Shown here: positions 9,149-16,843 of the stretch, piece by piece
Layout: each line of letters begins with the position of its first letter
Numbering within the stretch: position 1 is the first letter of the stretch
From: Hyphomicrobiales bacterium
GTDB lineage: Bacteria; Pseudomonadota; Alphaproteobacteria; Rhizobiales; Xanthobacteraceae
Length of the DNA stretch: 38,502 bases
Reading direction: 5' to 3'
NCBI GenBank assembly: GCA_009377695.1
Contig: WHTP01000050.1
Location: 1 to 38,502 of the forward strand
The notes under the pieces: model-generated
What the model saw: the letters and a program-made list of their open reading frames with translations, nothing else
What the model was told of the DNA's origin: nothing
The model's database searches: none
Translations under genes and position numbers: made by a program

Positions 9149-9720
9149 TGAACCGCGACGAATGCTTCCAGATCCTCAAGCGCCACATCACCGACGAGGT
9201 GGTGGTCGCCTCCTACAGCGGCGCTGTCGAGTGGAACGATCTCAATCCCCGCGCACTCAACTATTTCTCGATCGGTGCGATGGGGCTTGGATCGTCGCAT
9301 GCGCTTGGTCTCGCGCTCGGGCGGCCGGACCGGCGCATTGTCGTGCTCGACGGCGACGGCAGCCTCCTGATGAATCTCGGCAGTCTCGTCTCGATCGCCG
9401 CGGCGGCGCCGAAAAACCTTGTGCATTTCGTCTGCCAGAACGAATGCTATGAGGCGAACGGCGGCCATCCGCTTCCGAATCCCAACGTCGACTTCGCGGG
9501 GCTGGCGCGCTCGGCCGGCTATGCGGAAGTCTATGATTTCTCCGAGTTGTCCGCGTTCGAGCAGCAGGTCGGCCATGTCTTGACGCAGAGCGGGCCGGTG
9601 TTCGCAACCCTGCGCGTCCAGAAGAACCGCCCGCTCATCTACAAATATGATGACCTCTACAAGGCCTCGCGGCGCGTGGCGCTGAAGGCGGCATTGCAGG
9701 GAAGGCACGCGCCGCAGTGA
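9145..9720 (+). CDS. Split TPP-dependent decarboxylase, beta (PP-domain) subunit
   Basis: This is the diphosphate-binding half of the enzyme (ComE-like), 191 residues. The TPP motif is complete: GDGS at residues 70-73 and, 28 residues later, the Asn of CQNECYEANGG; upstream NYFSIGAMGLGSSHALGLAL is typical of the PP domain of these enzymes. It overlaps the alpha gene by four bases and ends 29 bases before the convergent response regulator. Full-length phosphonopyruvate decarboxylases are fused; here the two domains are separate genes. Family certainty is good; substrate unknown. Confidence 0.87.
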   Translation: MMNRDECFQILKRHITDEVVVASYSGAVEWNDLNPRALNYFSIGAMGLGSSHALGLALGRPDRRIVVLDGDGSLLMNLGSLVSIAAAAPKNLVHFVCQNECYEANGGHPLPNPNVDFAGLARSAGYAEVYDFSELSAFEQQVGHVLTQSGPVFATLRVQKNRPLIYKYDDLYKASRRVALKAALQGRHAPQ

Positions 9721-9729
9721 TGAGCCGGC

Positions 9730-9750
9730 AGCAACCATTAAATGGTTGCT
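9730..9750. terminator. Hairpin between convergent genes
   Basis: AGCAACCATTAAATGGTTGCT folds as an 8-10-bp stem with a tiny A/T loop. It lies between the TPP beta stop (9720) and the stop of the convergent response regulator (9749-9751), so it could end transcription from both sides. No long U-tract is present, so its strength is uncertain. Confidence 0.5.
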
Positions 9751-10465
9751 ACTGCACCATGGGCTTCGGAGTGTCCGGGATCGCCAGGCGGTATCCGATG
9801 CCGAGCTCGGTCAGAAGGATGCGCGGCTGGGTCGGATCGTCTTCGATCTTCTGGCGCAGCTTGCGCACGAAAATGCGCAGATAGTGGGTATCGTGCATGT
9901 GCGGTGAGCCCCACACCTCCTTGAGCAGATACTGGTGCGTGACGACGTTGCCGGCGTGCTGGGCGAGGATTTGCAGGAGCTTGTATTCCTTCGGCGTCAT
10001 CATCACGCGCTGGCCGTTCAGGGTGACCATGCGGGCCGCGAGATCGATATTCAGCGGCCCGGCCTTCACCATCGGCTCGTCCGATGAGGCGCGCACCTGG
10101 CGCCGTATTGCCGCGTGGGCCCGCGCCAGCAGCTCGGCCATGCCGAACGGCTTGACCACGTAATCGTCGGCGCCCCCCTGGATCAGTCGTACCTTTTCGG
10201 CCTCGTTCGATCGCACGGAAAGCACGATGGTCGGGACGCTCGACCAGGCGCGCAGCCGCTCGAGCACGTCGCCCCCATCCATGTCCGGCAGGCCGAGATC
10301 GAGGATGATGAGGTCCGGCTGTTTCAGCGTCACGCATTTGAGGGCGTCGGCGCCGGTCTCGGCGTCTTGCACGACGAAGCCGTCGAGTTCGAGGCCGGCG
10401 CGCAGAAAGCGGCGGATCTGCACCTCGTCATCGACGACGAGAACGACGGGAGCGGGCTCACTCAT
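9749..10465 (-). CDS. kdpE: OmpR/PhoB-type response regulator, KdpE-like
   Basis: The receiver domain (about 1-120) has the acidic pocket VDDE near residue 12, the phospho-acceptor Asp56 in LIILDLGLPDMDG, and Lys106 in VVKPFG. The C-terminal winged helix (about 135-230) has LTPKEYKLLQILAQHAGNVV in the form MMTPKEYKLL and the DNA-binding HYLRIFVRKLRQKIEDDP. The sequence style (QPDLIILDLGLPDMDGGDVL and the RILLTELGIGYRL end) is that of KdpE. It overlaps the histidine kinase gene by 8 bases, downstream of it on the same strand. No kdpFABC genes are in the window, so the target is unknown. The symbol reflects family resemblance, not proven potassium control. Confidence 0.85.
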   Translation of the reverse strand: MSEPAPVVLVVDDEVQIRRFLRAGLELDGFVVQDAETGADALKCVTLKQPDLIILDLGLPDMDGGDVLERLRAWSSVPTIVLSVRSNEAEKVRLIQGGADDYVVKPFGMAELLARAHAAIRRQVRASSDEPMVKAGPLNIDLAARMVTLNGQRVMMTPKEYKLLQILAQHAGNVVTHQYLLKEVWGSPHMHDTHYLRIFVRKLRQKIEDDPTQPRILLTELGIGYRLAIPDTPKPMVQ

Positions 10466-11990
10466 CGGGATAGGCTTCCGGTTGCGGGGCGTTGCTTGCC
10501 AGCGGGAGATGGATCGATACCGTCGTGCCGAGCTCGGCGCCCTGGCTTACGGCTTGAATGCGGCCGCCATTGGCGGCGACGAATGCCTTCGCAATCCAAA
10601 GCCCGAGGCCAGACCCCGACGTGATCGTGGAATGACGCGATCCGCGGAAGAACCGCTCGCCGAGATGTGCGAGCTCGTCTCCGGTCAATCCGGCGCCACT
10701 GTCGTTGACGGCGAAGATCACATCATGGCCGTTGCGCTTTGCAGCGACGCTGATCGTCGATCCTGCGGGCGAATACTTGGCCGCATTGTCGACGACCTGG
10801 ACGAATGCCTGCTCCACCAGCATCGGATCGACATAGATCAAAGGCAGATTGGAGTCCATCGCGACGGCGATGCTGTGGCTGGACAGGCGGCGCCGGCGCC
10901 GTTCCAGCGCGGAATTGACGATGTCCTGGGGTTCGATCCATTCCATCCGGGGCTTCACCTGGCCGCGGCTGATGCGCGTCGCATCGAGCAAGTTCTGAAT
11001 GTCGCTGTTCAACCGCTCGGCCTCGTCGCGGACCACGGAGGTGAGCGATTTCAATCGCTCGTCCTTATCAATTATCGGTGATTGCGTAAGCACCGTGGCC
11101 GCTCCGAGAATCGATGCCAACGGCGTTCGCAGCTCATGCGATACGGAGCCGATCAGGGCTTCACGCAGCAGTTCAGTCTCTGAGCGCATCTTCGCTTCGG
11201 TGAGCGTGCGCGCCACGTCGAGCCGTTCGAGCGTCGCCGCGGCATCCGACAGCGCCTCGTCGATCCGCCGGCGGGTTTCCGCCAGCATGTTCCGCGGCGC
11301 GCGTCCGAGGTCGATCGCGATCACGCCGAAGTCCGGCGTCCGCTGCGAGACGCGGCGCATGAACCAGGTGTTTCCGTTGTTGTCTTCAACCGTGCTTGCC
11401 GGCATCGATCCACGCTGGATCTTCGCGATCGCGGCACGCATGTCCTCGGGCACTGCGGGGTTGTCGAAATGACCGTCGTTGATCCCGGCTTGGTACAGCA
11501 CGACGTTTCGCTGCACGAGGTTCGCAACATATTCCTCGATCGCGAAATAAATTTCGGCGGCCGACGGTGCCGCTGCGATCCGGCGCGAGAAGGCATAGAG
11601 ATCGCTCATCTCGTTCTCGCGCTTGCGCGCCAGCTCGGCGTGCTGCTTGGCGAGATTGGCGAGATGACTCGTCACCAGGCCGACGACCATGAACAACACC
11701 AGGTTCAAGATTTCGGTCGGGCGGGCCACGAAGTAGGCGTAGAGCGGCGAAAAGTAGAAATAGCCGGACCAGAGTACGCCCGCGACGGCTGCCACCAAGG
11801 CTGGGATCAGCCCAAGATGCCAGCCCGCCAGCATGACCGGCAGCAGATAGAGAGACGACCCACGGCGCACGCCGAGAAAGCGGTATAGCGCATAGGCGAC
11901 GACGGTCGTTGCGGCGACCATCAGCAATGCGAGGATGATGCCGCGCAGCTCGTGCCTGATCCGCAGTGCCGTGTCCCGCTGGAGCGCCAT
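10458..11990 (-). CDS. KdpD-like membrane histidine kinase lacking the N-terminal KdpD domain
   Basis: The product is 510 residues. Four membrane segments lie between about 15 and 115 (DUF4118-like: LYLLPVMLAGWHLGLIPALV, and LNLVLFMVVGLVTSHLANLA), then a GAF-like region (about 140-260), the phospho-acceptor His285 in GSVSHELRTPLASILGA, and the ATPase with NAAKYSP, VNDSGAGL and GSGLGLWIAKAF. Classical KdpD is about 900 residues with an N-terminal KdpD/Usp region; that part is absent here. Short KdpD-type kinases of this layout are common in alphaproteobacteria. It is co-transcribed with the regulator downstream (8-base overlap). The signal is unknown. Confidence 0.9.
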   Translation of the reverse strand: MALQRDTALRIRHELRGIILALLMVAATTVVAYALYRFLGVRRGSSLYLLPVMLAGWHLGLIPALVAAVAGVLWSGYFYFSPLYAYFVARPTEILNLVLFMVVGLVTSHLANLAKQHAELARKRENEMSDLYAFSRRIAAAPSAAEIYFAIEEYVANLVQRNVVLYQAGINDGHFDNPAVPEDMRAAIAKIQRGSMPASTVEDNNGNTWFMRRVSQRTPDFGVIAIDLGRAPRNMLAETRRRIDEALSDAAATLERLDVARTLTEAKMRSETELLREALIGSVSHELRTPLASILGAATVLTQSPIIDKDERLKSLTSVVRDEAERLNSDIQNLLDATRISRGQVKPRMEWIEPQDIVNSALERRRRRLSSHSIAVAMDSNLPLIYVDPMLVEQAFVQVVDNAAKYSPAGSTISVAAKRNGHDVIFAVNDSGAGLTGDELAHLGERFFRGSRHSTITSGSGLGLWIAKAFVAANGGRIQAVSQGAELGTTVSIHLPLASNAPQPEAYPDE

Positions 11991-12017
11991 GAACCGATGA
12001 TGAGATGATCGACCGGG

Positions 12018-12182
12018 CTAGTGTCCCGATTCCGAAGTTCGTTCCATTTCGCAGCGACCTCTTATACGAACTTCGGAATCGAAGGACACTAGCAACTCAT
12101 TGAATCTAGTGTGGCTTGGTTCAGAAGTCCGCATTTCGGACTCGCCGCGAGAGTGATGCGGACTTCTGAACCGCCACACTAG
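12018..12182. repeat. Bipartite palindromic intergenic repeat, divergent copy
   Basis: Unit 1 (12018-12092) begins CTAGTGTCC and ends GGACACTAG, with an inner stem CGATTCCGAAGTTCGT; unit 2 (12106-12182) begins CTAGTGTGGC and ends GCCACACTAG, with an inner stem GGTTCAGAAGTCCGCAT. A 13-nt spacer separates them, as in copies A and B. Two extra bases sit in the right arm of unit 1 and the left arm of unit 2, again mirrored. It lies just upstream of the kinase start codon. Confidence 0.88.
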
Positions 12183-12260
12183 GATAGTACGGCGGGCCGG
12201 GCCGGTCACGTCCGATTAGCAGCTTGGGTGCGGCGCAAGATTGTGGCCGATTTCAGCAAT

Positions 12261-12293
12261 TTAGCATGTGCGATGAGCTTGTTAGCATGTGCG
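12261..12293. promoter_or_regulatory. 12-bp direct repeat with 21-bp period upstream of doxX-like gene
   Basis: TTAGCATGTGCG occurs at 12261-12272 and again, identical, at 12282-12293. The start-to-start distance of 21 bp is two helical turns, as for a dimeric regulator binding one face of the DNA. The repeat is about 95 bases upstream of the ATG at 12387. The regulator is unknown. Confidence 0.45.
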
Positions 12294-12386
12294 TGGGCTT
12301 GCAACGGTTCGCCCGATCCCTTGCCGATCCCGGGACGCGCGATAGTCTCTCCGCAAGAAGGATTACAAGGGACTGGAAGGGACGCC

Positions 12387-12812
12387 ATGATCGAACTCGC
12401 GCGCGAACCGAAACTCATCTTGCCGATCCTGAAGCGCTTTTATGAATTCGTCATTCCGTTGAGCTGGCCCATTGTCCGGATCGCTTGCGGCATGCATCTC
12501 GTCATCCACGGCTGGGGCAAGGTGCTCCGTGGCGGCACGATGTCCAGCGCGACGATCGCATTCGGCCTCTTCCTCACCTTCATCGAGTTCTTCGGCGGCA
12601 TCTGCATCACCATTGGCCTGTTCACCCGGTTTTTCGCGGCGGCGGCGATCGAGATGGGCTATCTCACCTTCATCCACTATTGGGCCAATGGCTACGGGTG
12701 GCGCACCGACGGCTACGAATACGTCATGATGTGGGGCACGCTGGCCCTTGCGATTGCGTTGCGCGGCGGCGGGCCTTATTCGGTCGACCGCGTCATCGGC
12801 CGCGAGCTCTGA
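12387..12812 (+). CDS. DoxX-family membrane protein
   Basis: The product is 141 residues from the ATG at 12387, with GGAAGG (12375-12380) upstream. An in-frame ATG at 12228 would add a Cys/Pro-rich stretch without family support and is rejected. Four hydrophobic segments are visible (PLSWPIVRIACGMHLVIHG, then IAFGLFLTFIEFFGGICITI, FFAAAAIEMGYLTFI, and MMWGTLALAIALRG). The HGWGKVLRGG and GGGPYSVDR motifs are those of DoxX/DoxD-type quinol oxidase-like small subunits. The exact role is not known for this group. It stands alone between palindromic repeats. Confidence 0.85.
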   Translation: MIELAREPKLILPILKRFYEFVIPLSWPIVRIACGMHLVIHGWGKVLRGGTMSSATIAFGLFLTFIEFFGGICITIGLFTRFFAAAAIEMGYLTFIHYWANGYGWRTDGYEYVMMWGTLALAIALRGGGPYSVDRVIGREL

Positions 12813-12908
12813 GCGATTGCCAACGAGAGCTAGCCCTGGCCGGCTTGTGCCAGGAGTCCGAGCTTATGCCAGGGCTCTTGCACCATTCGCCGGTGACGCA
12901 CGAGGTTC

Positions 12909-13024
12909 CTAGTGTCCCGGTTCCGACGCTTGTATCGCTCTTGCCGCACATGCGTTTACAAGCGTCGGAACCGTACTGCCGACTCGCAGCAATACCGGTA
13001 CGAACGTCAAATCCACCGCACTAG
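12909..13024. repeat. Degenerate member of the bipartite palindrome family
   Basis: The left arm CTAGTGTCCCGGTTCCGACG (12909 on) pairs with CAAGCGTCGGAACCG, but the outer stem has decayed. A single right arm then follows: GAACGTCAAATCCACC and CGCACTAG (to 13024), whose reverse complement starts CTAGTGCGGTGGATTTGACG and so resembles unit 1 of copy A. The matching left arm is missing. It is therefore a mosaic or eroded copy. Confidence 0.75.
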
Positions 13025-13054
13025 CCTCGCTGCCATGCCGACAGCGTTCCGAGG

Positions 13055-13085
13055 TGCCGATCGGCCGCAGTCCGGCCGATCGGCA
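13055..13085 (-). terminator. Perfect 13-bp hairpin downstream of the GCG_CRPN-type gene
   Basis: The arms TGCCGATCGGCCG (13055-13067) and CGGCCGATCGGCA (13073-13085) flank a 5-nt loop. It begins 16 bases after the stop of the minus-strand gene ending at 13101. No U-tract follows on the minus strand, so termination is only suggested. Confidence 0.55.
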
Positions 13086-13100
13086 TCCTGCTGCTGCATC

Positions 13101-13367
13101 TCAGCGGCAGATTCTGACCCCGCGGCGCCACCAGCAGGCATTGCGTCCCCGCGGGCCTCTCGGGGCAACGTTTCTGCGGCAACCGCCTCGCGGCCCACGA
13201 TGGAATCCAGGCCCACAGCCCTGGCGCACCAGTTCGACGTGCGGCGCGCTCGCGTCGACAAGTCCGGCCGGACTCGTGATCGGGGCGGCCACCGCAGAAC
13301 CGGCACTCAAGAGGCCGCTCAATGCTGCCGCAGCCAAGGCAATTGATAGACGTTGCATGGTCATCAT
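13101..13367 (-). CDS. Small exported GCG_CRPN-type Arg/Gly-rich protein
   Basis: The product is up to 88 residues. A signal peptide (MQRLSIALAAAALSGLLSAG, cleavage near AVAAP) leads into a short mature chain with the hallmark VRQGCGPGFHRGPRGGC, resembling the GCG_CRPN prefix family of small exported proteins in Bradyrhizobium relatives, and ends RNACWWRRGVRICR. Three clustered in-frame ATGs (13367, 13364, 13358) follow AAAGGA, so the precise start is ambiguous; the last fits both signal-peptide style and ribosome-binding distance fairly well. The function is unknown; four Cys may form disulfides in the periplasm. Confidence 0.75.
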   Translation of the reverse strand: MMTMQRLSIALAAAALSGLLSAGSAVAAPITSPAGLVDASAPHVELVRQGCGPGFHRGPRGGCRRNVAPRGPRGRNACWWRRGVRICR

Positions 13368-14136
13368 GTCCTTTCATTTTCAAGTGGGAGGAACGGCTCC
13401 TCTCTTGCATCCGCTGCTCATTCCAGCGGGACGCGGCGCAACAGAGTTGTTCCGGTCAACCTTGCTGACCAAGCGATCTACAACCACAATGAGTTAAATC
13501 CTTATGAGAAGAGTCCTTCAGATCGAAAGCTTTCGAAGCCTCCCAGTTTGAATGCGACTCTGCCGGTGCGATGCAGACCCGAGAAATGCAGGTGATCTGG
13601 TGCCATCTCGGTCGACCCCGTCGGCAGGGGACTCGCTTTGTGGACGCCCTAATGTTGAGTAAAAAGACTCGCCACGATTTTGAGTAATGAAGCGACCGGT
13701 CAGCGAAAAAGCTCGGGACGGGGCGAACACGCGACGTTCGTGATCAATCTCATTTGAGTGTGGCGACCTGGAAGAATTGCATCGGCCCTTGGAATTTGGA
13801 GGGGACCAAGCCGGTGACCGAATTGATCGCGAAGGCGATTGCCGTGGCACTCGGCGGATAGCGAGAGCATGTCCGCCTTGGGTACGAAACGCCGGACGAC
13901 ATGACCGGACGAATGGCCAAACGCGCTGAAACCGCAATCCCTGGCGAACGGACGGCTGGAGGGCCGGCCACGGGTTTGTCTGCTGCAGAGCGCGAACTCG
14001 CGCGGCCTGCTCGCGAAAGGAAGCACATCGATCCAAGGACGTCGAGCGCGAATGATGTTCGACACGGTTCGCCCTTGTCCGCGCTGCCCAGCGCGGCTAC
14101 ATAGCGCCCCGGGGCGTGTCGCCCGCCGTTCGGCCC
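13368..14136. other. Intergenic stretch without supported gene
   Basis: About 770 bases upstream of tRNA-Ser. The open frames here are short, overlap each other on both strands, have no ribosome-binding sites and resemble no family I know. The longest minus-strand frames run through the tRNA and are artefacts. It probably contains the tRNA promoter and decayed sequence. Confidence 0.5.
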
Positions 14137-14226
14137 GGAGAGGTGGCAGAGTGGTTGAATGCACCGCACTCGAAATGCGGCATACGGGCAACCGTATCGG
14201 GGGTTCGAATCCCTCCCTCTCCGCCA
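14137..14226 (+). tRNA. tRNA-Ser(CGA)
   Basis: The acceptor arms GGAGAGG (14137-14143) and CCTCTCC (14216-14222) pair perfectly, with G as discriminator and an encoded CCA at 14224-14226. The anticodon arm CCGCA-CTCGAAA-TGCGG gives anticodon CGA, which reads UCG. A long variable arm (around CATACGGGCAACCGTATC) is the class II hallmark of tRNA-Ser. The T arm has GGGTTCGAATCCC. Length is 90 bases with CCA. Confidence 0.97.
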
Positions 14227-14367
14227 CTAATTTTCCATATCACTTTGATAAACAAGCTATTTTTCTCTGTGTAACTGGAGCAATCCCAGCAGCGTTCGCC
14301 GCTTATGACGCGAGCTAGCTGTTGTGAACTTTCATCTCTATCCGATAATTGTCACCTGACGCCGTAG

Positions 14368-14880
14368 ACGCTGACGGCTTTCCACGAATGCAGGACGCGA
14401 CCAACAGCAGCTCAGATTTTCGAGCAGGTGTCGCTGCAAGCACATTTGAACGGAAAGATCGCGTGGGGCCAAGATACGTCTGCACATCCCGATCCGAAGC
14501 CGCAGCTAGGGCGCGCATTTGATCTTTGGGCCGAAATGACACAGCCCGGCGAGCAGCCCTATCGCGATGCGCACTGCTGGGTGTTCACGCCATCGAGCTT
14601 CGAATTGATCATGGTGGATCTCCAGAAGCTTGGCTTACTTAATATGGACCTCGTCGAAGTGCGGGGGCCAAACGGATGCGAGTTCTACGCACACTTGCGA
14701 AACGCGTCGACAGCCCCAGCAGGAGACGACGAGGGCTTCTACAGGCGTCGCCGCGACATTTTGCATCGCCTTACGGCGGAGAACGATCGCTCCCCTCGCC
14801 GATGGCGTATACGCGAGCCTTTGCGTACGCTTTCTGTATCTCTCTCCCAGATATTTCGCCCGCAGCAAGCGGAGCGTTGA
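14368..14880 (+). pseudogene. C-terminal fragment of a class I SAM-dependent methyltransferase
   Basis: The frame is open from just after a stop at 14365-14367 to the TGA at 14878, with only a GTG (14428) as a possible start. The text AQIFEQVSLQAHLNGKIAWG, then DAHCWVFTPSSFELIMVDLQ, LGLLNMDLVEVRG and NGCEFYAHLR matches the C-terminal part of methyltransferases found in surface-polysaccharide gene sets. The N-terminal Rossmann half with the GxGxG motif is missing, so the enzyme cannot be functional. The adjacent 3' end of tRNA-Ser and the next broken gene suggest an eroded insertion. The family call is from remembered motifs. Confidence 0.6.
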
Positions 14881-15302
14881 GCCTCGCAAGACCTTCTCCT
14901 CTCTCTTTGTGACCGCCGTGCGAGCAGGCCAATCGGCACGCGATCAGCAAAAAAGACGATGACGGACCCGACGATCACGATAAAGGCCCTGTTGTTCGTC
15001 ACCCGCGAGCCCGCATTACGAAAAAGACTCGTTCCGCGGCTGATTGCACGGAAGGTTGTGGCCCGGAACTAAGGTTGCTGGGCAGAATTCTCTTTTGAGG
15101 TTCCTCCAGAACCTGCTCCGCCCAACCGCCCACACGTCAGCCAGATGGGGCTTGGACACCTGCTGCACAACGCGCGCACTGCGCAAGTCCGCTGCGCTAT
15201 TTGAACCTATGTCGGAAAAAACACATCTGCGGATAGCGGCTGCTGACGCCAGCAATGCCTGGCCGCCAGACGACTGGATCAACTTCTGCCGGAGGTGTTC
15301 CG
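14881..15302. other. Intergenic stretch without supported gene
   Basis: About 420 bases between two broken genes. No reading frame has a credible start, ribosome-binding site or recognisable domain. It is probably decayed coding sequence. Confidence 0.5.
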
Positions 15303-15665
15303 ATGATTGAGTTCATGAAAGAGAGCAGCGGCAACATTGTCGGCATAAGGGCCACTGGCAAGCTCACCGATGCGGACTACGATAAAGTGCTTGTTCCCCA
15401 CCTCGAATATCTGTTTGAGCGCTTCGGAAAGCTCCGCGCACTTTCTATATGGACGAGGATTTCCAAGGCTGGGACCTGAAGGCGGCCTGGGCGAATACTT
15501 CACTCGACCTGCGTTACAGGAGAGAGTTCGAGAAAATCGCGGTCGTCGGTGCGCCGGCCTGGGAGGAGTGGTGCGTTCGGTTGGCGAGCCTCTTCATGAA
15601 AGGTGGACCTGCATCTCTTCAAATCGGAACAGCTATCTGAGGCCTGGGAGTGGCTGCGGGCTTGA
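15303..15665 (+). pseudogene. SpoIIAA-like (STAS-fold) protein with two compensating frameshifts
   Basis: Three consecutive segments in frames 0, -1, 0 read as one protein. Segment 1 is MIEFMKESSGNIVGIRATGK to GKLRAL. Segment 2, after loss of one T in the TTT run near 15441, reads FYMDEDFQGWDLKAAW through FEKIAVVGAPAWEEW to LFMK. Segment 3, after one extra G near 15602, reads VDLHLFKSEQLSEAWEWLRA and stops at 15665. The total of about 121 codons is the normal family length and every conserved piece is present. As it stands, translation stops at 15479. The SpoIIAA-like family has no firmly known role. It is either a pseudogene or affected by sequence errors. Confidence 0.8.
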
Positions 15666-15721
15666 GCCTGTGCGTTATTGTGAGGGCCTGCCAACACACG
15701 TGCGTGCGCCACGCCGACATG

Positions 15722-16735
15722 TCAGCAATCCCTGCACCAGCAGTCGGGCCGAATGCGGAACACGCTTTGAGCCGTGCCGCCGAGAATCTTCGCCCGGTCG
15801 CCAACCGAGAATCGCGCGGCCTCGACGACCTTTGTGGGTTCGGGGTCGCCGATGGGGAAGGGCGCGTCGGAGCCGAGCATCACGCGATCCGCGCTGGCCT
15901 TCTTCGCCAGATATTCCAGCGCATCGGGATCGAACACGCAGGAATCGAAATACATCGCCTCGAACCCCTTGCGCGGGTCGGCGTACTTGCCTTGCGAGAT
16001 CTGATGGTTGCGCGCCAGGCGCCCGAGCGCGAAAGGCAGGGCGGCGCCGCCATGCGAGAGAATGAACTTGAGGCCGGAGAATTTGAGGAGGTGACCGGAG
16101 AACAACAATCGGGACACCGCGATCGACGTATCGGCCACGCGTCCGATGGCGTTGACAAGGTCGTAGTCGTTGAGCCGCGGCTCGCCGCAGACGAACATCG
16201 GGTGCAGGTAGACGGCTGCTCCGAGCTTCGACGCGGCCGCCCAGAACGGGTCGAGGGACGGATCGTCGAGATTGCCCCCGCTACCCTTAGGCAGCGTGCC
16301 GATCATCACGCCGCCGAACCCCGTGTTCATCGCTTCGCTCAGCACCTCGGCGGCGAGCGATCCATCCTGTAACGGCACCGTGGCCAAGGGTGTGAAGCGG
16401 GGTTCGCTGCACAGTTCGTCCCACATGCAGGCATTGATGAAACGGCTCCAGGCCGCCCCTTCCTGGGTCGGAAGCTCGTATCCGAAAATATCGAGCCAGC
16501 CGCCGACGAGCTGGTGGTCGATGCCGTTCTGGTCCATCCATGAGCGGCGATCGGCAAGGTCCGAAAGCTTTGGAGAGACCGGGCGGGTCGGCTCACCGCC
16601 TGGAAACTGGAAGCGCACGCCGTTGCCATCGCGCAGCAGCTTGATTCCCGGGAATGTCGCAGCGTGTGCCTCGTATCGCTCAAAAAGACTCTTTGGAACG
16701 AAATGCGCGTGGACGTCGATGACAAGTTGCGGCAT
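15722..16735 (-). CDS. ACMSD-family amidohydrolase/decarboxylase
   Basis: The product is 337 residues of the amidohydrolase-2 superfamily, closest in style to 2-amino-3-carboxymuconate-6-semialdehyde decarboxylase and gamma-resorcylate decarboxylase-like enzymes. Zinc ligands are visible: H9 and H11 in VIDVHAHFVP, H178 in YLHPMF, the catalytic H228 in LSHGG, and D290 in GSDAPFPIGD. Such enzymes decarboxylate or hydrolyse aromatic-ring breakdown products. It lies 75 bases downstream of the molybdenum hydroxylase large subunit on the same strand, so it is probably the last gene of that operon. The C-terminus has three Cys in the last ten residues (DCWCRDC), which is unusual. Confidence 0.88.
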   Translation of the reverse strand: MPQLVIDVHAHFVPKSLFERYEAHAATFPGIKLLRDGNGVRFQFPGGEPTRPVSPKLSDLADRRSWMDQNGIDHQLVGGWLDIFGYELPTQEGAAWSRFINACMWDELCSEPRFTPLATVPLQDGSLAAEVLSEAMNTGFGGVMIGTLPKGSGGNLDDPSLDPFWAAASKLGAAVYLHPMFVCGEPRLNDYDLVNAIGRVADTSIAVSRLLFSGHLLKFSGLKFILSHGGAALPFALGRLARNHQISQGKYADPRKGFEAMYFDSCVFDPDALEYLAKKASADRVMLGSDAPFPIGDPEPTKVVEAARFSVGDRAKILGGTAQSVFRIRPDCWCRDC

Positions 16736-16771
16736 GGGACATCTCGATTGCAGGCGTGTTTGAAGGAAGGC

Positions 16772-16843
16772 GGGAGCGTTTCACGTGGGAGCGTTTCACC
16801 TGGGCAGGTTTCACGTGGGTCTCTTATTGGGTGCTCTCTTATT
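16772..16843. repeat. Short tandem repeats spanning a stop codon
   Basis: Five GGG-led units lie head to tail on the plus strand: GGGAGCGTTTCACGT, GGGAGCGTTTCACCT, GGGCAGGTTTCACGT (15 bp each), GGGTCTCTTATT (12 bp) and GGGTGCTCTCTTATT (15 bp). They cover the last codons and stop of the large hydroxylase subunit and the leader of the amidohydrolase gene. Confidence 0.8.

Noticed and set aside
13700-14227. Minus-strand frame MAEREGFEPPIRLPVCRISS
   Set aside because: This is the antisense reading of tRNA-Ser and its upstream region, a common false gene; the EGFEPP text comes from the tRNA 3' half.
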